Shown piece after piece: positions 43,169 through 51,305 of a DNA stretch of 58,696 bases. The first letter of the stretch is position 1. Every line of letters begins with the position of its first letter. The position numbers were made by a program, and so were the translations under genes. Origin of the DNA: Lactobacillus colini (lineage in GTDB: Bacteria; Bacillota; Bacilli; Lactobacillales; Lactobacillaceae); contig NZ_JAGGLU010000013.1 of the NCBI RefSeq assembly GCF_017874575.1, forward strand, positions 1 to 58,696, in the 5' to 3' direction. Under the pieces are notes generated by a model. The model was not told where the DNA came from. It saw only the letters and a list, made by a program, of their open reading frames with translations, and did no database searches.

Positions 43169-44683
43169 ATGAACTCTTCGGAATTACTAAATCTAATTAC
43201 AAATGATAATGAATCTGAGACAGTTGAATACAAAACGGGATTGCGAGATGCAAAAACAATCGGTCAATATATTTCTGCTCTTGGCAACTCAGCGTTAGAA
43301 GCTAATGTACCAAAAGCATACTTAATATGGGGAGTAGAAGATAGAACAAAAAAAATTGTAGGAACTAGCTTTGACCCATATCTTGAAAAAGCGACAATTG
43401 AAGGTAAAAAAGGTCAAAGTAAGAAAAGTAATATTGAATTTATTTTCTATTTAAATAAATACATTGATCCAAAATTAAATTTAATATGGGATACTTGTGA
43501 AATTAATGGCAAAAAGCTAGTTTGTTTAACTATTGATGTTAGCCATATAAACCAACCACTCAAATTTATGGGAATAGATTACATAAGAGTTGGCAGCTCT
43601 AACCAGAAGTTAAATTTATTTCCAGAAAAAGAAAGAAGAATTTGGGAATCATTTGAATCTTCAAAATTTGAACTTGAATTTGCTAAAACTGGTCTAAGCT
43701 TCAAACAATTATCAGAATATTTAAACTTAAATTTCTATATTCATCATATTAATGAAGAAATTAATAACGACTCAGCTTTAAAATCTAGTCTTATTCACAA
43801 TAATATTGTTTCTCAAGTAGGTGAAAATTTATTCAATATTACTAATCTTGGTGCATACACATTCGCAAAGGATCTTCATCAATTTACATTGCTTCAGGAT
43901 CGTTCTATTTTTATTACTCGATACCGAGGAAATATGAAATTAGATAATGCTAGTTATAATGAAGTTGAAAGTACAGGAATTATTGTTGCATTTGACAAAA
44001 TATTGAAAGATATTATGGACCATATTCCATACCAAGAAAATTATGATGATGGCCCTAGAAAAGATGAATATAAATTTCCTAAGATTGCAATTAGAGAATT
44101 ACTGGCCAATGCTTTAGTCCATCAAGATTTCACCATTTCTGGAATGCGCCCAATGGTTGAAATTTTTGATAACCGCGTTGTCTTTAGTAATCCTGGCATC
44201 CCATTAATTGAGCCTCTACGATTCTTAGATGTTCCACCTCGATCAAGAAATCCCGAATTAGCAAATATCCTGAGCAAATTTTATATTACAGAATCTCGTG
44301 GAACTGGAATAGATAAAGTCGTTTATTCCTTAGAAAAAGCTCATCTACCAGCAATTGAAATCTTGAGTAAAGGCACAACAGCAACTCAAGTAACAATTAG
44401 AGAAAAGAAGTCTTTCAAAGACTTATCAGCCACCGAAAGAAATGCGGCAATTTATTGGGATGCCAGCTTAAAGTATGTTAACGATCTAAAAATCAATAAC
44501 GCCTCTATTCGAAAATCATTTGGCTTAAATAATAAAGATACTCCTACTGTATCCAAGGCCATCACTTCTAGCATTGAAGCTAAATTAATTAAGCCATACG
44601 ATGAAAATACCAGTAAAAGATTCATGGAATATATTCCATATTGGGGTATTAGCGTTCAAGATGGTTATCAAAGTTTGAGATAA
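43169..44683 (+). CDS. AlbA_2 (Schlafen-like) domain ATP-binding protein
   Basis: A 504-residue protein. Residues 15-130 are an AlbA_2 domain (SETVEYKTGL, IGQYISALGNSA, LIWGVEDR, IRVGSSNQ), a predicted nucleic-acid-binding or nuclease-like fold. Residues 300-390 are a GHKL-like ATP-binding part (RELLANALVHQDF, NPGIPL, SRGTGIDKV). This RecG-like/HATPase_c_4 architecture is common among transcription or defence-associated proteins of unknown role. GGAGGATAATAAAA precedes the ATG. The repeats upstream may control it. Confidence 0.8.
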   Translation: MNSSELLNLITNDNESETVEYKTGLRDAKTIGQYISALGNSALEANVPKAYLIWGVEDRTKKIVGTSFDPYLEKATIEGKKGQSKKSNIEFIFYLNKYIDPKLNLIWDTCEINGKKLVCLTIDVSHINQPLKFMGIDYIRVGSSNQKLNLFPEKERRIWESFESSKFELEFAKTGLSFKQLSEYLNLNFYIHHINEEINNDSALKSSLIHNNIVSQVGENLFNITNLGAYTFAKDLHQFTLLQDRSIFITRYRGNMKLDNASYNEVESTGIIVAFDKILKDIMDHIPYQENYDDGPRKDEYKFPKIAIRELLANALVHQDFTISGMRPMVEIFDNRVVFSNPGIPLIEPLRFLDVPPRSRNPELANILSKFYITESRGTGIDKVVYSLEKAHLPAIEILSKGTTATQVTIREKKSFKDLSATERNAAIYWDASLKYVNDLKINNASIRKSFGLNNKDTPTVSKAITSSIEAKLIKPYDENTSKRFMEYIPYWGISVQDGYQSLR

Positions 44684-44698
44684 TCCATCCCTCACTAC

Positions 44699-44752
44699 TA
44701 AAAAAGAAGATAAATGCTTAAGTACAAGACTTATCATTTATCTTCTTTTTCG
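44699..44752. terminator. Bidirectional terminator between convergent genes
   Basis: AAAAAGAAGATAAAT pairs with ATTTATCTTCTTTTT; it serves both the AlbA_2 gene and the converging small membrane-protein gene. Confidence 0.8.
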
Positions 44753-44971
44753 TTCTTTTAACTTAAATGAGATTAATTCGCAAACCCCTACCAACAGTGC
44801 AATACAAGCATATATCTTAACTAACATGACAAATACATAGAAGTTAAATACTAACATAAAAGCTAATACTATCATGGCGATTGCTTCAATGTATAAAAAT
44901 ACCAGGTCTAGCTTTCTTCTTAAAATCCACTTTTCAGTAGGGGTATATCTTTTTTTCATTAACCAAATCAT
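44738..44971 (-). CDS. Small membrane protein, function unknown
   Basis: About 77 residues from ATG 44971 (start uncertain: TTG 44980 and ATG 44959 are alternatives). Two hydrophobic segments (FLYIEAIAMIVLAFMLVF and FVMLVKIYACIALLVG) with basic ends (KKRYTPTEKW, KLKERKRR). Its 5' end lies in a 104-bp sequence repeated beyond the toxin-antitoxin module, where a truncated copy of the first codons remains. Family not recognised. Confidence 0.55.
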   Translation of the reverse strand: MIWLMKKRYTPTEKWILRRKLDLVFLYIEAIAMIVLAFMLVFNFYVFVMLVKIYACIALLVGVCELISFKLKERKRR

Positions 44972-45029
44972 CAACTCCAACTAGCGCTAAACATAACTTT
45001 CATTTTCTTTATGTTAGCATGTTTTCAGT
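44926..45029. repeat. 104-bp direct repeat, left copy
   Basis: Matches 45736-45839 with four to five differences. Includes the start of the small membrane-protein gene and its upstream region. Together the copies bracket the HigB/HigA-like module. Confidence 0.85.
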
Positions 45030-45051
45030 ATTAAGTAATGGATTTGCCTAT

Positions 45052-45090
45052 TATAGCATATATAGTGAAAATTTACATATATATGCTATA
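45052..45090. promoter_or_regulatory. Operator of the toxin-antitoxin module
   Basis: A perfect 12-bp inverted repeat, TATAGCATATAT (45052-45063) and ATATATGCTATA (45079-45090), ends nine bases before the toxin ATG. It is the likely site for autoregulation by the antitoxin. Confidence 0.75.
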
Positions 45091-45098
45091 ATGACCTT

Positions 45099-45464
45099 AT
45101 GGAAAAACCTGAATTTGAATCATACAAACGCCCTAACGGACATGATGAATTTCTCGAATGGTTAACCCAGCTTAAAGTTGAGGATCGTGCAAAATTATTA
45201 CAAATAATCACTGATACCGAAGAACATGGACTATTGGTTGCTGAACGAATGAAATGGGTTAAAAAAATTGAAACAGAAAAAAATCTATATGAACTAAGGA
45301 GTAAATTAGCCAATAATATTCAAAGAGCCTTATACTTCCACGTTGAAGGCTCAAGATATGTAATCACACATGGATTCACTAAAAAGACACAAAAGACACC
45401 ATTAAAAGAAATAAAACATGCCGTTGCTTTACGAAAAGAATGGAGAATAAACAATGAAAATTGA
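45099..45464 (+). CDS. HigB/RelE-like toxin (phage Gp49-type)
   Basis: A 121-residue protein of the RelE/ParE superfamily, Gp49-like HigB branch. Typical elements are LEWLTQLKVEDRAKLLQIITDTEEHG, the LYELRSKLANNIQRALYF strand, and a terminal HGFTKKTQKTPLKEIKHA helix. Such toxins cut mRNA on the ribosome. It overlaps the antitoxin gene by 11 bases; toxin first, antitoxin second is the usual HigBA order. Both frames intact. Confidence 0.9.
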   Translation: MEKPEFESYKRPNGHDEFLEWLTQLKVEDRAKLLQIITDTEEHGLLVAERMKWVKKIETEKNLYELRSKLANNIQRALYFHVEGSRYVITHGFTKKTQKTPLKEIKHAVALRKEWRINNEN

Positions 45465-45726
45465 TGACATTTTAAAAGAGCAGTTAAAAGATCCTAAATT
45501 TGCACAAGCATACTATAGTGAAAAAGAAAAATCTGCCAGTGCTTTAGCCTTATATTACGCTCGTGAAGAAGCTGGATTAAGTCAAGCAGATTTAGCTGAA
45601 CGAGCTAACGTTCCCCAATCTACAATTGCAAGAATTGAGCGTGGAGGTAATGTTACTTTCGACAAATTAGCAGAAATTGCACACGCCATGGGCAAAAAAT
45701 TAAAAATAGAATTTTTAAATCAGTAA
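45454..45726 (+). CDS. HigA-like XRE-family antitoxin
   Basis: A 90-residue protein with an XRE helix-turn-helix (LYYAREEAGLSQADLAERANVPQSTIARIERGG) and an N-terminal helix that should mask the toxin. It represses its own promoter, probably at the inverted repeat 45052-45090. It ends 10 bases before the right copy of the 104-bp repeat. Confidence 0.9.
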   Translation: MKIDDILKEQLKDPKFAQAYYSEKEKSASALALYYAREEAGLSQADLAERANVPQSTIARIERGGNVTFDKLAEIAHAMGKKLKIEFLNQ

Positions 45727-45735
45727 CACATGAAC

Positions 45736-45839
45736 TCCACTTTTCAGTAGGGGTATATCTTTTTTTCATTAACCGAATCATCAACTCCAACTAGCGCTAA
45801 ACATAACTTTTATTTTCTTTATGGTAGCATATTTTCAGT
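45736..45839. repeat. 104-bp direct repeat, right copy
   Basis: See the left copy at 44926. This copy carries only the first codons of the small membrane-protein gene (minus strand, MKKRYTPTEKW) before sequence diverges. Confidence 0.85.
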
Positions 45840-46032
45840 TACTAGTTCTATAGTAGCGTATTTTTTACCATATAGATTAAAACAGATCTATTTGGTTGAT
45901 TTTTATACTTATCGGTAACTTATCTACACGCAAATAAATAGCCAACTCAAATAAATGAGCTGACTTTGTTTATAAATTAATCATCGAGTTTTGACTATCT
46001 ATTTATATAGAGAAGAAATAAATTCATATTGC

Positions 46033-46692
46033 TTAAAATACTTGAATATCACCATTGGAATTACTAATCTCTAAGACGTTAACTTTCGATTCAATTTTAG
46101 AGAATTCATCTGCAACCTTTAATTTCTTAAAGCGATTAGTTCCGTTTGAGTTAGAGAAATCGTATCCCGAAGCATTAGAATGTTCTACTGTAATATCACC
46201 ATTCGAGCTTGATAATTCAAATCCAAATTCTGATTTCAAATCAGATATTGTTATATCCCCATTAGATGTAGAAATTGTTCCCTTTTCGACATTGAGCTTG
46301 TCTATGTTTACATTGCCGTTAGATGCATTAATCACTATATTTTTCAACTTCTTAGCTGGCAATGTAATAGTAAGATTGTAGTCATTCTTTGAAAAGAAAT
46401 TGAAAATAAAGCGATGCGGCGATGAGATATCTAGCTTTCCATTCTTTACTTTTACAACTGGAGCTAACTTTTGTGGACCATCATAGTCTACGTTTAGCTT
46501 ATTTCCAGTTTTAATACGAATGTTATCAGTGTTATTTGTAATTGAAATTTCATTAATAACTTTAGATGATAAATCAGAACTATTGCTCTGAACAGCTTTT
46601 TCATTTGAAGCTTGTACATTTTGAACTACTGCTGTCCCACCTAACAATGTTAATAAGACAGATGACAAAATTAATTTCTTTGATATAGACAT
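46033..46692 (-). CDS. DUF4097-type beta-solenoid protein, copy 2
   Basis: 219 residues from ATG 46692 (AGAGAGG upstream). The same architecture as 37400-38062, with signal MSISKKLILSSVLLTLLGG and repeated S-N-G-(N/D) turns. The two proteins are nearly colinear and very similar by eye. The start lies 17 bases past the stop of a peptidase-like fragment on the same strand. Function unknown, probably exported. Confidence 0.8.
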   Translation of the reverse strand: MSISKKLILSSVLLTLLGGTAVVQNVQASNEKAVQSNSSDLSSKVINEISITNNTDNIRIKTGNKLNVDYDGPQKLAPVVKVKNGKLDISSPHRFIFNFFSKNDYNLTITLPAKKLKNIVINASNGNVNIDKLNVEKGTISTSNGDITISDLKSEFGFELSSSNGDITVEHSNASGYDFSNSNGTNRFKKLKVADEFSKIESKVNVLEISNSNGDIQVF

Positions 46693-46708
46693 GTTGTGTA
46701 CCTCTCTT

Positions 46709-47260
46709 TTAAATATATGCAATAACTGTGTTTCCTTCTTGCTTCAATATGTTACCTATAATCTTTTTTAATTTCTTATCCAAAACTTCAGTATTAATAC
46801 TACTTAGTTCAACAATATTTTCTTGCTCTAATGGCATATTAGCAAAAGACATGATACTCTTTTCTACTCCATCAAATAATAAATTTTGTTGAAATTCTAC
46901 ATTAGCAGCTGCTCTTTTTAATTCATCTGAACTTAAATTTGAAAAGCTTTCAAATACATTTTTTATATTATTTTCTATTAACGTAGTATCTTCAACACTG
47001 CATGAAGTTAATAATTGAAGATATATTCCATTTCCTCTAAAAATAGGAATTGCTTGAAAATAATATAGTTCATGAACAACTTTTTTCATTTCATAGAGTA
47101 ATGAATGATTTCCAGAATTTAGTAAAGAAAATAACATACTTAATGCTAATATTTTTTCTTTATCTAATTTAACATCCTCAATTTTAAATATTTTTGATAG
47201 ATACGCTAATTTACCACTTCCTCTTTTACCAATTACAGTCTTCTCAGGATTAATAGTCAT
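46709..47260 (-). pseudogene. Fragment of an M16-type (insulinase-like) peptidase
   Basis: 183 residues without the HxxEH zinc motif. ELYYFQAIPIFRGNGIYLQLLTSCSVEDTTLIENNIKNVF and LSSDELKRAAANVEFQQNLLFDGVEKSIMSFANMP look like the C-terminal, non-catalytic half of M16 peptidases. It may be a remnant of a bacteriocin-processing peptidase or a short inactive homologue with its own role. No clear ribosome site at the ATG. Confidence 0.45.
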
Positions 47261-47381
47261 CGACTCAAAATTATTATTTGCTATAGATGTCTACATTAAA
47301 TGACATTAGTTTTAATGATTCTACTACTAATCTTTATGGTTTTAGTATATTGAAAAAAATATTAATTATAACAAAAAAGTC

Positions 47382-47406
47382 GTATTTGAATTTTAATTTC
47401 AAATAC
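47382..47406 (-). terminator. Terminator of the rgg gene at 47416
   Basis: GTATTTGAA (47382-47390) pairs with TTTCAAATAC, and a T run follows on the minus strand. The stem sequence resembles the hairpin behind the rgg gene at 50355. Confidence 0.75.
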
Positions 47407-47415
47407 AACCCTGTA

Positions 47416-48279
47416 TTAATTAATATGATTCATTAGAAAATTATTTATCTTCCTACCATATTCCTCCATATTGAGATTTATAAGAGTTTCAATAGATTTC
47501 TTACAATTAATTAAATACTTTTTTTCTTTTAAATCTTTATACCTAATTAAATTTTCAAAGAAAAATAAATTATTCTTATAAAAAAATAACTCTGGTCTAG
47601 TCGGAATTTTATCAGCAGCGTCCATAAAAAATGAGATGCCACTATAGTTTTCATTCTCAATTGCAATAGCAAGTATATTACAAATTATAGCTAAAATTGC
47701 TACTTGAATTTTAATATTTTTACTATCTTTATACTGTTGAATTATATTTTTCGCAATAATTTTATTACTGTCAAAATCATAAAAAATCATAAAATTGCAA
47801 TAAAGAGTAATAGTATTTTTATCAAAGCTAGGATTACTAAATATCTTATCTTTAATCTTATTTCGTAAATCCATATCAAACAATTTTGGATTCTTCTTTA
47901 ATGATTCTATCCAACCATCGACTAATAGCTGTTCTTCCTCCTTATTCTCCTTAGAAAGATTAGTTTCATTTATTAATTGTCGTATATTGTTTAATTTTTT
48001 ATAATCATGACTATAGTAAGCTGAAATCATTATATTATGTAAATTTTCCATTTGTTGATGTTGTACATCATCACTTTGGTTTAATCTACTAAAAAAATTC
48101 CACAGTGGGATATTATTATAATGTAGCAATTCAATTAAGCTAATTGCCGTAATTCTATGTGAATTTTTTTCTACCTTTGAATAGTATGACTGGCTTATTA
48201 TTGCGCCATTATTCGTAAAATCTTTCTGCTTTTTGCCTTGTGATATACGATATTCTCTTAATAACTCACCAATTGTCAT
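47416..48279 (-). CDS. Rgg-type transcriptional regulator
   Basis: A 287-residue RNPP-type regulator. Helix-turn-helix in residues 4-60 (LREYRISQGKKQKDFTNNGAIISQSYYSKVEKNSHRI), then an all-helical domain. It is a close relative of the regulator at 50355 (shared ISLIELLHYNNIPLW / EDLIDLLEQNNISLW pattern). RBS AAGGAG precedes the ATG. The neighbours are a bacteriocin-locus remnant on one side and the M16 fragment and DUF4097 gene on the other. Confidence 0.82.
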   Translation of the reverse strand: MTIGELLREYRISQGKKQKDFTNNGAIISQSYYSKVEKNSHRITAISLIELLHYNNIPLWNFFSRLNQSDDVQHQQMENLHNIMISAYYSHDYKKLNNIRQLINETNLSKENKEEEQLLVDGWIESLKKNPKLFDMDLRNKIKDKIFSNPSFDKNTITLYCNFMIFYDFDSNKIIAKNIIQQYKDSKNIKIQVAILAIICNILAIAIENENYSGISFFMDAADKIPTRPELFFYKNNLFFFENLIRYKDLKEKKYLINCKKSIETLINLNMEEYGRKINNFLMNHIN

Positions 48280-48419
48280 GTTAAGATCTCCTTGTATTAT
48301 AATATATCTTTTTCAACATAAATTGTTTCAATTTATTACCGTACTCAATCATTCCCGAAAGTTGTATAGCATTAATAACAACATCTCAATTATTCAAAAG
48401 TTCTTGTTTTTTATTTAAT

Positions 48420-48959
48420 GGTATAGATTTAGCTGAAGCAATCAAGAAGTTCGATGAAGATGCTCAGATTATCTTTGTTACTGCATATGATAAGTATGCT
48501 CCACTTACATACCAGCGAAGAATTGGTGCGATTGACTATATTAATAAGTCTCAATCTCGTGAAGCAAAGATGGAAAGATTAGAAGAAACACTTCGTCAAT
48601 CATTCGGTAGAATTGACCATATTAGAAATGAAAATGTCAAAGACTTAGTTTATAAGGTTGGTCGACAATATGTAAAGGTAGCTCAAGATAACGTTGTTTA
48701 TGTTGCAACTAGCTTGAATCAACATAAGCTGATTATGGCTACAAAGAGTGGACAAGTTGAGTTCAAAGATACTCTTGGTCACATTGAGAAGAATAATGAC
48801 TGGCTTGTGAGAGTGTCACAGTCATATCTAATAAATCCAGAGAATATTGTTGATATAAATATGCCATCGCATGTTATCTCTATGGTCAATGGCAATAAAG
48901 CAGTATTCTCTAGGTTGTATAAGGATGTTATGATAAGGTTATCTTCGGAGTTAAAGTAA
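48420..48959 (+). pseudogene. 5'-truncated LytTR response regulator (AgrA/PlnC-like)
   Basis: The frame begins inside a receiver domain (GIDLAEAIKKFDEDAQIIFVTAYDKYAPL) with the phospho-accepting Asp half missing. It continues into a complete LytTR DNA-binding domain (LVYKVGRQYVKVAQDNVVYV to VDINMPSHVISM..LSSELK). An internal ATG at 48570 could still make a 129-residue protein. Such regulators control class II bacteriocin loci, and an immunity-type gene follows directly. Confidence 0.8.
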
Positions 48960-48988
48960 GGGATAACTTATTTTTATTACGGATAGAT

Positions 48989-49297
48989 ATGAAAATTAAC
49001 CAGATAGGTACAGGTATTATGAGTTATAGTGAATTAAAAACTATCTTGCAAGATATTTCTTCAAATACAGCTATTATGCAAGACGAAGTATTACGTAAAG
49101 CTATTGTCGCAGCTTTAAAGAATTTAAACGAAAACGATAATAGCAAGGTAATTGTTAATCTGAAGCAAGCACTTAATATTTATTCTTTATCTCATCACTT
49201 CCAACTACCTAAGGAATTAGCTTCCTTGCAAGTAGCCTTAGATAAGCCGGATAAGTGGAGCAGTGCTGGAATAACTGGTTCGTTAACTAATTTATAA
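48989..49297 (+). CDS. Bacteriocin immunity protein-like (enterocin A type)
   Basis: A 102-residue mostly helical protein similar in size and pattern to EntA_Immun proteins (four-helix bundle, late LPKELASLQVALDKPDKWSSAG). A second ATG at 49019 with AGG upstream is a plausible start and would give 92 residues. It should protect against a class II bacteriocin. No bacteriocin structural gene remains beside it, so it may be an orphan immunity gene. Confidence 0.65.
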   Translation: MKINQIGTGIMSYSELKTILQDISSNTAIMQDEVLRKAIVAALKNLNENDNSKVIVNLKQALNIYSLSHHFQLPKELASLQVALDKPDKWSSAGITGSLTNL

Positions 49298-49309
49298 ATA
49301 TTCAACATT

Positions 49310-49342
49310 TAGTCAGTTCAACAGTTTGGACTGGCTTTTATT
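49310..49342 (+). terminator. Terminator of the immunity gene
   Basis: AGTCAGTTCAA pairs with TTGGACTGGCT (with G-T pairs) and TTTTATTT follows. Confidence 0.6.
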
Positions 49343-49607
49343 TATCTAGCCATATCGTCGCTAAGTTTAGTGAACTGCGTAACTAGTAAAATAATACGAA
49401 TGGAGATCTTTGCCCAGGATTATACAACTTGAGGGGTGAGAATTAATCATTCCTGCATTATTAATTCAATTGTACTAATCCGTAGCATTAATTACGGATA
49501 GGTATAAAAATCAGCAAGTTAGGTATGATTTCCCTAAGTAAATGCGTAATTAAGTATAATATAGTTGTAAATAAAGAGATAAAGATTATAGAAATGGAGG
49601 ATAAAAA
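49343..49607. other. Gene-free segment with a degenerate copy of the immunity-gene start
   Basis: ATTACGGATAGGTATAAAAATCAGC with a following AAGTTAGGTAT (about 49488-49535) resembles the ATTACGGATAGATATGAAAAT / CAGATAGGTA start region of the immunity gene at 48977-49010. No gene is readable, so it is probably a decayed second immunity gene. Confidence 0.4.
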
Positions 49608-49865
49608 ATGAAGGGCAAGTCATTAATACAAAAAATAAAAACAAAGAAAGATTGGACCAAAAAAGAATTACTTACTAGAAGCATTATTGCAGGATTATTA
49701 GTAATCTTGGTGAATCTTTTGTTTAATATATATCGTTTTACATCCTTCCAAAACTTTTTAAATTATCTAAAATCAGTTGACTTCATTATATACTTGGTCG
49801 GAGCAATAATTTATGTTCCATTCATGTACTGGTTTATGTCACAGTTTGTTGATCTAAAAGATTGA
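49608..49865 (+). CDS. Small two-segment membrane protein
   Basis: An 85-residue protein with a strong GGAGG site. Basic N-terminus (KGKSLIQKIKTKKDWTKKE), then two hydrophobic segments (SIIAGLLVILVNLLFNIY and FIIYLVGAIIYVPFMYWFM) and an acidic end. Family not recognised. Location in a bacteriocin-remnant region makes an immunity or accessory role possible. Confidence 0.6.
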   Translation: MKGKSLIQKIKTKKDWTKKELLTRSIIAGLLVILVNLLFNIYRFTSFQNFLNYLKSVDFIIYLVGAIIYVPFMYWFMSQFVDLKD

Positions 49866-50032
49866 TAAAAATACAATCTTTTTGGAGGATCAAGTTTTCT
49901 AAACTAGAATTCTTGATTCTTTTTTTATTATACTATCCTTTGCTAAACTTTAACGACATCCTTTTTACCAAGGTCGATCTCCAAATACAATACCAATAAG
50001 CTTTCACCCACTTTCTTAAACAATCTATTTAA

Positions 50033-50077
50033 TTACTTATATGGAATAATCCACGGTGGTAATGATAAAAGTGTCAT
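50033..50077 (-). CDS. 14-residue peptide MTLLSLPPWIIPYK (possible signal)
   Basis: CAGGAGA lies 8-9 bases before the ATG. Rich in Pro and aromatic residues (LPPWIIPYK), unlike random AT-rich ORFs. Last of three tiny ORFs on the minus strand that follow the rgg gene at 50355. Could be a directly secreted peptide pheromone for that regulator or a small effector. Confidence 0.4.
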   Translation of the reverse strand: MTLLSLPPWIIPYK

Positions 50078-50094
50078 ATTAAATTTCTCCTGAT

Positions 50095-50196
50095 TTATTT
50101 GAATTTAATAAATACACCATCTACTGTAATTTCTAAATTTTCCTTTTTAGAATCATGTACAGCTGATTTTTCTTTAGTACTTTTCTTTTTTTTCAT
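50095..50196 (-). CDS. 33-residue lysine-rich peptide
   Basis: Starts MKKKKSTKEKSAV and ends ITVDGVFIKFK. Its ATG lies two bases past the stop of the preceding tiny ORF, as in translational coupling. Highly charged first half, beta-like second half. No family recognised; a RiPP-type precursor or part of a former larger gene are possibilities. Confidence 0.4.
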   Translation of the reverse strand: MKKKKSTKEKSAVHDSKKENLEITVDGVFIKFK

Positions 50197-50198
50197 GC

Positions 50199-50252
50199 TT
50201 ATTCTTCTGTATTTACATGGAACTTCATTAAAGCTAAATCCAATGGTTTCAT
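50199..50252 (-). CDS. 17-residue peptide MKPLDLALMKFHVNTEE
   Basis: AAAGGA lies 7-9 bases before the ATG. First of the three tiny ORFs. A TATACT (-10) at 50285-50290 on the minus strand and the operator-like GTTCGTATTTGAAC at 50319 stand upstream, so the chain has its own promoter. Confidence 0.4.
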   Translation of the reverse strand: MKPLDLALMKFHVNTEE

Positions 50253-50318
50253 CTTGTCTTTCCTTTCGTATAATTAATGCTTTAAGTATATTCGGAAAAT
50301 ATCTGTATAAATAAAAGA

Positions 50319-50352
50319 GTTCGTATTTGAACCTTTTTCTACAAATACGAAC
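50319..50352 (-). terminator. Terminator of rgg that contains an operator-like palindrome
   Basis: GTTCGTATTTG pairs with CAAATACGAAC, and TCTTTTATTT follows on the minus strand. The 5' part, GTTCGTATTTGAAC (50319-50332), is itself a near-palindrome that recurs at 51226. Confidence 0.75.
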
Positions 50353-50354
50353 CT

Positions 50355-51206
50355 TTAATTTTTAGAATATTTAATTAATACAGCATTTAAAGTGCGACTA
50401 TATGCCTCCATACCGGCTGCCTTAAAGCTAGCAATGATAGCCTTACAGGTAGCTAAGCTATCTTTTTCTTTCTTTTGTCGATAAGCAATCAAATTCTTAT
50501 ATAGAGCAATTACTTCTTTAGCAAACAGCAGCTTAGGCTTAGTAGATATTTTATTAGCGCTTTGCAATAAATAGTCTACATAGCTGTAGTTATTACCCTT
50601 AATCGATAGATAAATTAAATTGCCAATAATACCTAATAATAATTCTTGAATATTACTGTCCGTAGTATCGAGGTATTTATTTAAAGCTTGTTTAGTAATG
50701 ATAAAGTTACTTTCAAGGTCATAAAATTCCATGAAATTACAGAATAAATTCAGCTTATTTAAATCCAAAAATGGAATGTTAAAAACCTTATTCTTTAGAT
50801 CCTCTCTAAGCTTAATATCTGGTGCTTCTTCAGATCCCTTCATACATTCAATCCAGCCAGCAACAATTAGTTTTTCTTCTTCACTGGAAAGACTGCTATT
50901 AGCACTTTGCTTTTTCAACTGTTCAAGCTTAGGTCTGTTAGCTTGATAATAGGCTTGCATCACTTCTTCTTCAAGATTATTTTGGTGTCCATGTTGTAAA
51001 TCACTTTTTAAACTAAGTTTTTTCAGAAACGACCATAGTGAAATATTATTTTGTTCTAAAAGATCAATCAGATCTTCCGCCGTGATACGATGTTCATTTT
51101 TTTCTACCTTAGAGTAATAAGAGCGACTAATAATATTTCTAGCAAATTGGGCTTGTGTTAATCCTTTGGTCACTCTATATTCCTTAAGCAATTCACCTAT
51201 TTGCAT
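50355..51206 (-). CDS. Rgg-type transcriptional regulator flanked by matching operators
   Basis: A 283-residue RNPP regulator: helix-turn-helix (LKEYRVTKGLTQAQFARNIISRSYYSKVEKNEHRI, residues 5-45) and helical peptide-binding domain. It is divergent from an MFS exporter gene and upstream of three tiny ORFs. GTTCGAATATGAAC (51226-51239) lies in the divergent promoter region and GTTCGTATTTGAAC (50319-50332) before the tiny ORFs, suggesting control of both. RBS GGGGGAG precedes the ATG. Confidence 0.83.
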   Translation of the reverse strand: MQIGELLKEYRVTKGLTQAQFARNIISRSYYSKVEKNEHRITAEDLIDLLEQNNISLWSFLKKLSLKSDLQHGHQNNLEEEVMQAYYQANRPKLEQLKKQSANSSLSSEEEKLIVAGWIECMKGSEEAPDIKLREDLKNKVFNIPFLDLNKLNLFCNFMEFYDLESNFIITKQALNKYLDTTDSNIQELLLGIIGNLIYLSIKGNNYSYVDYLLQSANKISTKPKLLFAKEVIALYKNLIAYRQKKEKDSLATCKAIIASFKAAGMEAYSRTLNAVLIKYSKN

Positions 51207-51225
51207 TAAATCTCCCCCACTAGAT

Positions 51226-51239
51226 GTTCGAATATGAAC
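51226..51239. promoter_or_regulatory. Candidate Rgg operator GTTCGAATATGAAC
   Basis: A near-perfect 14-bp palindrome between rgg and the MFS gene, identical at 12 of 14 positions to 50319-50332. Consensus GTTCGWATWTGAAC. Confidence 0.5.
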
Positions 51240-51305
51240 TTTTTGAGAATAATTTTACTTTCTTGCTAAGATTAAATCAATACTAAAAGTAAAGGAGTTA
51301 AAACT

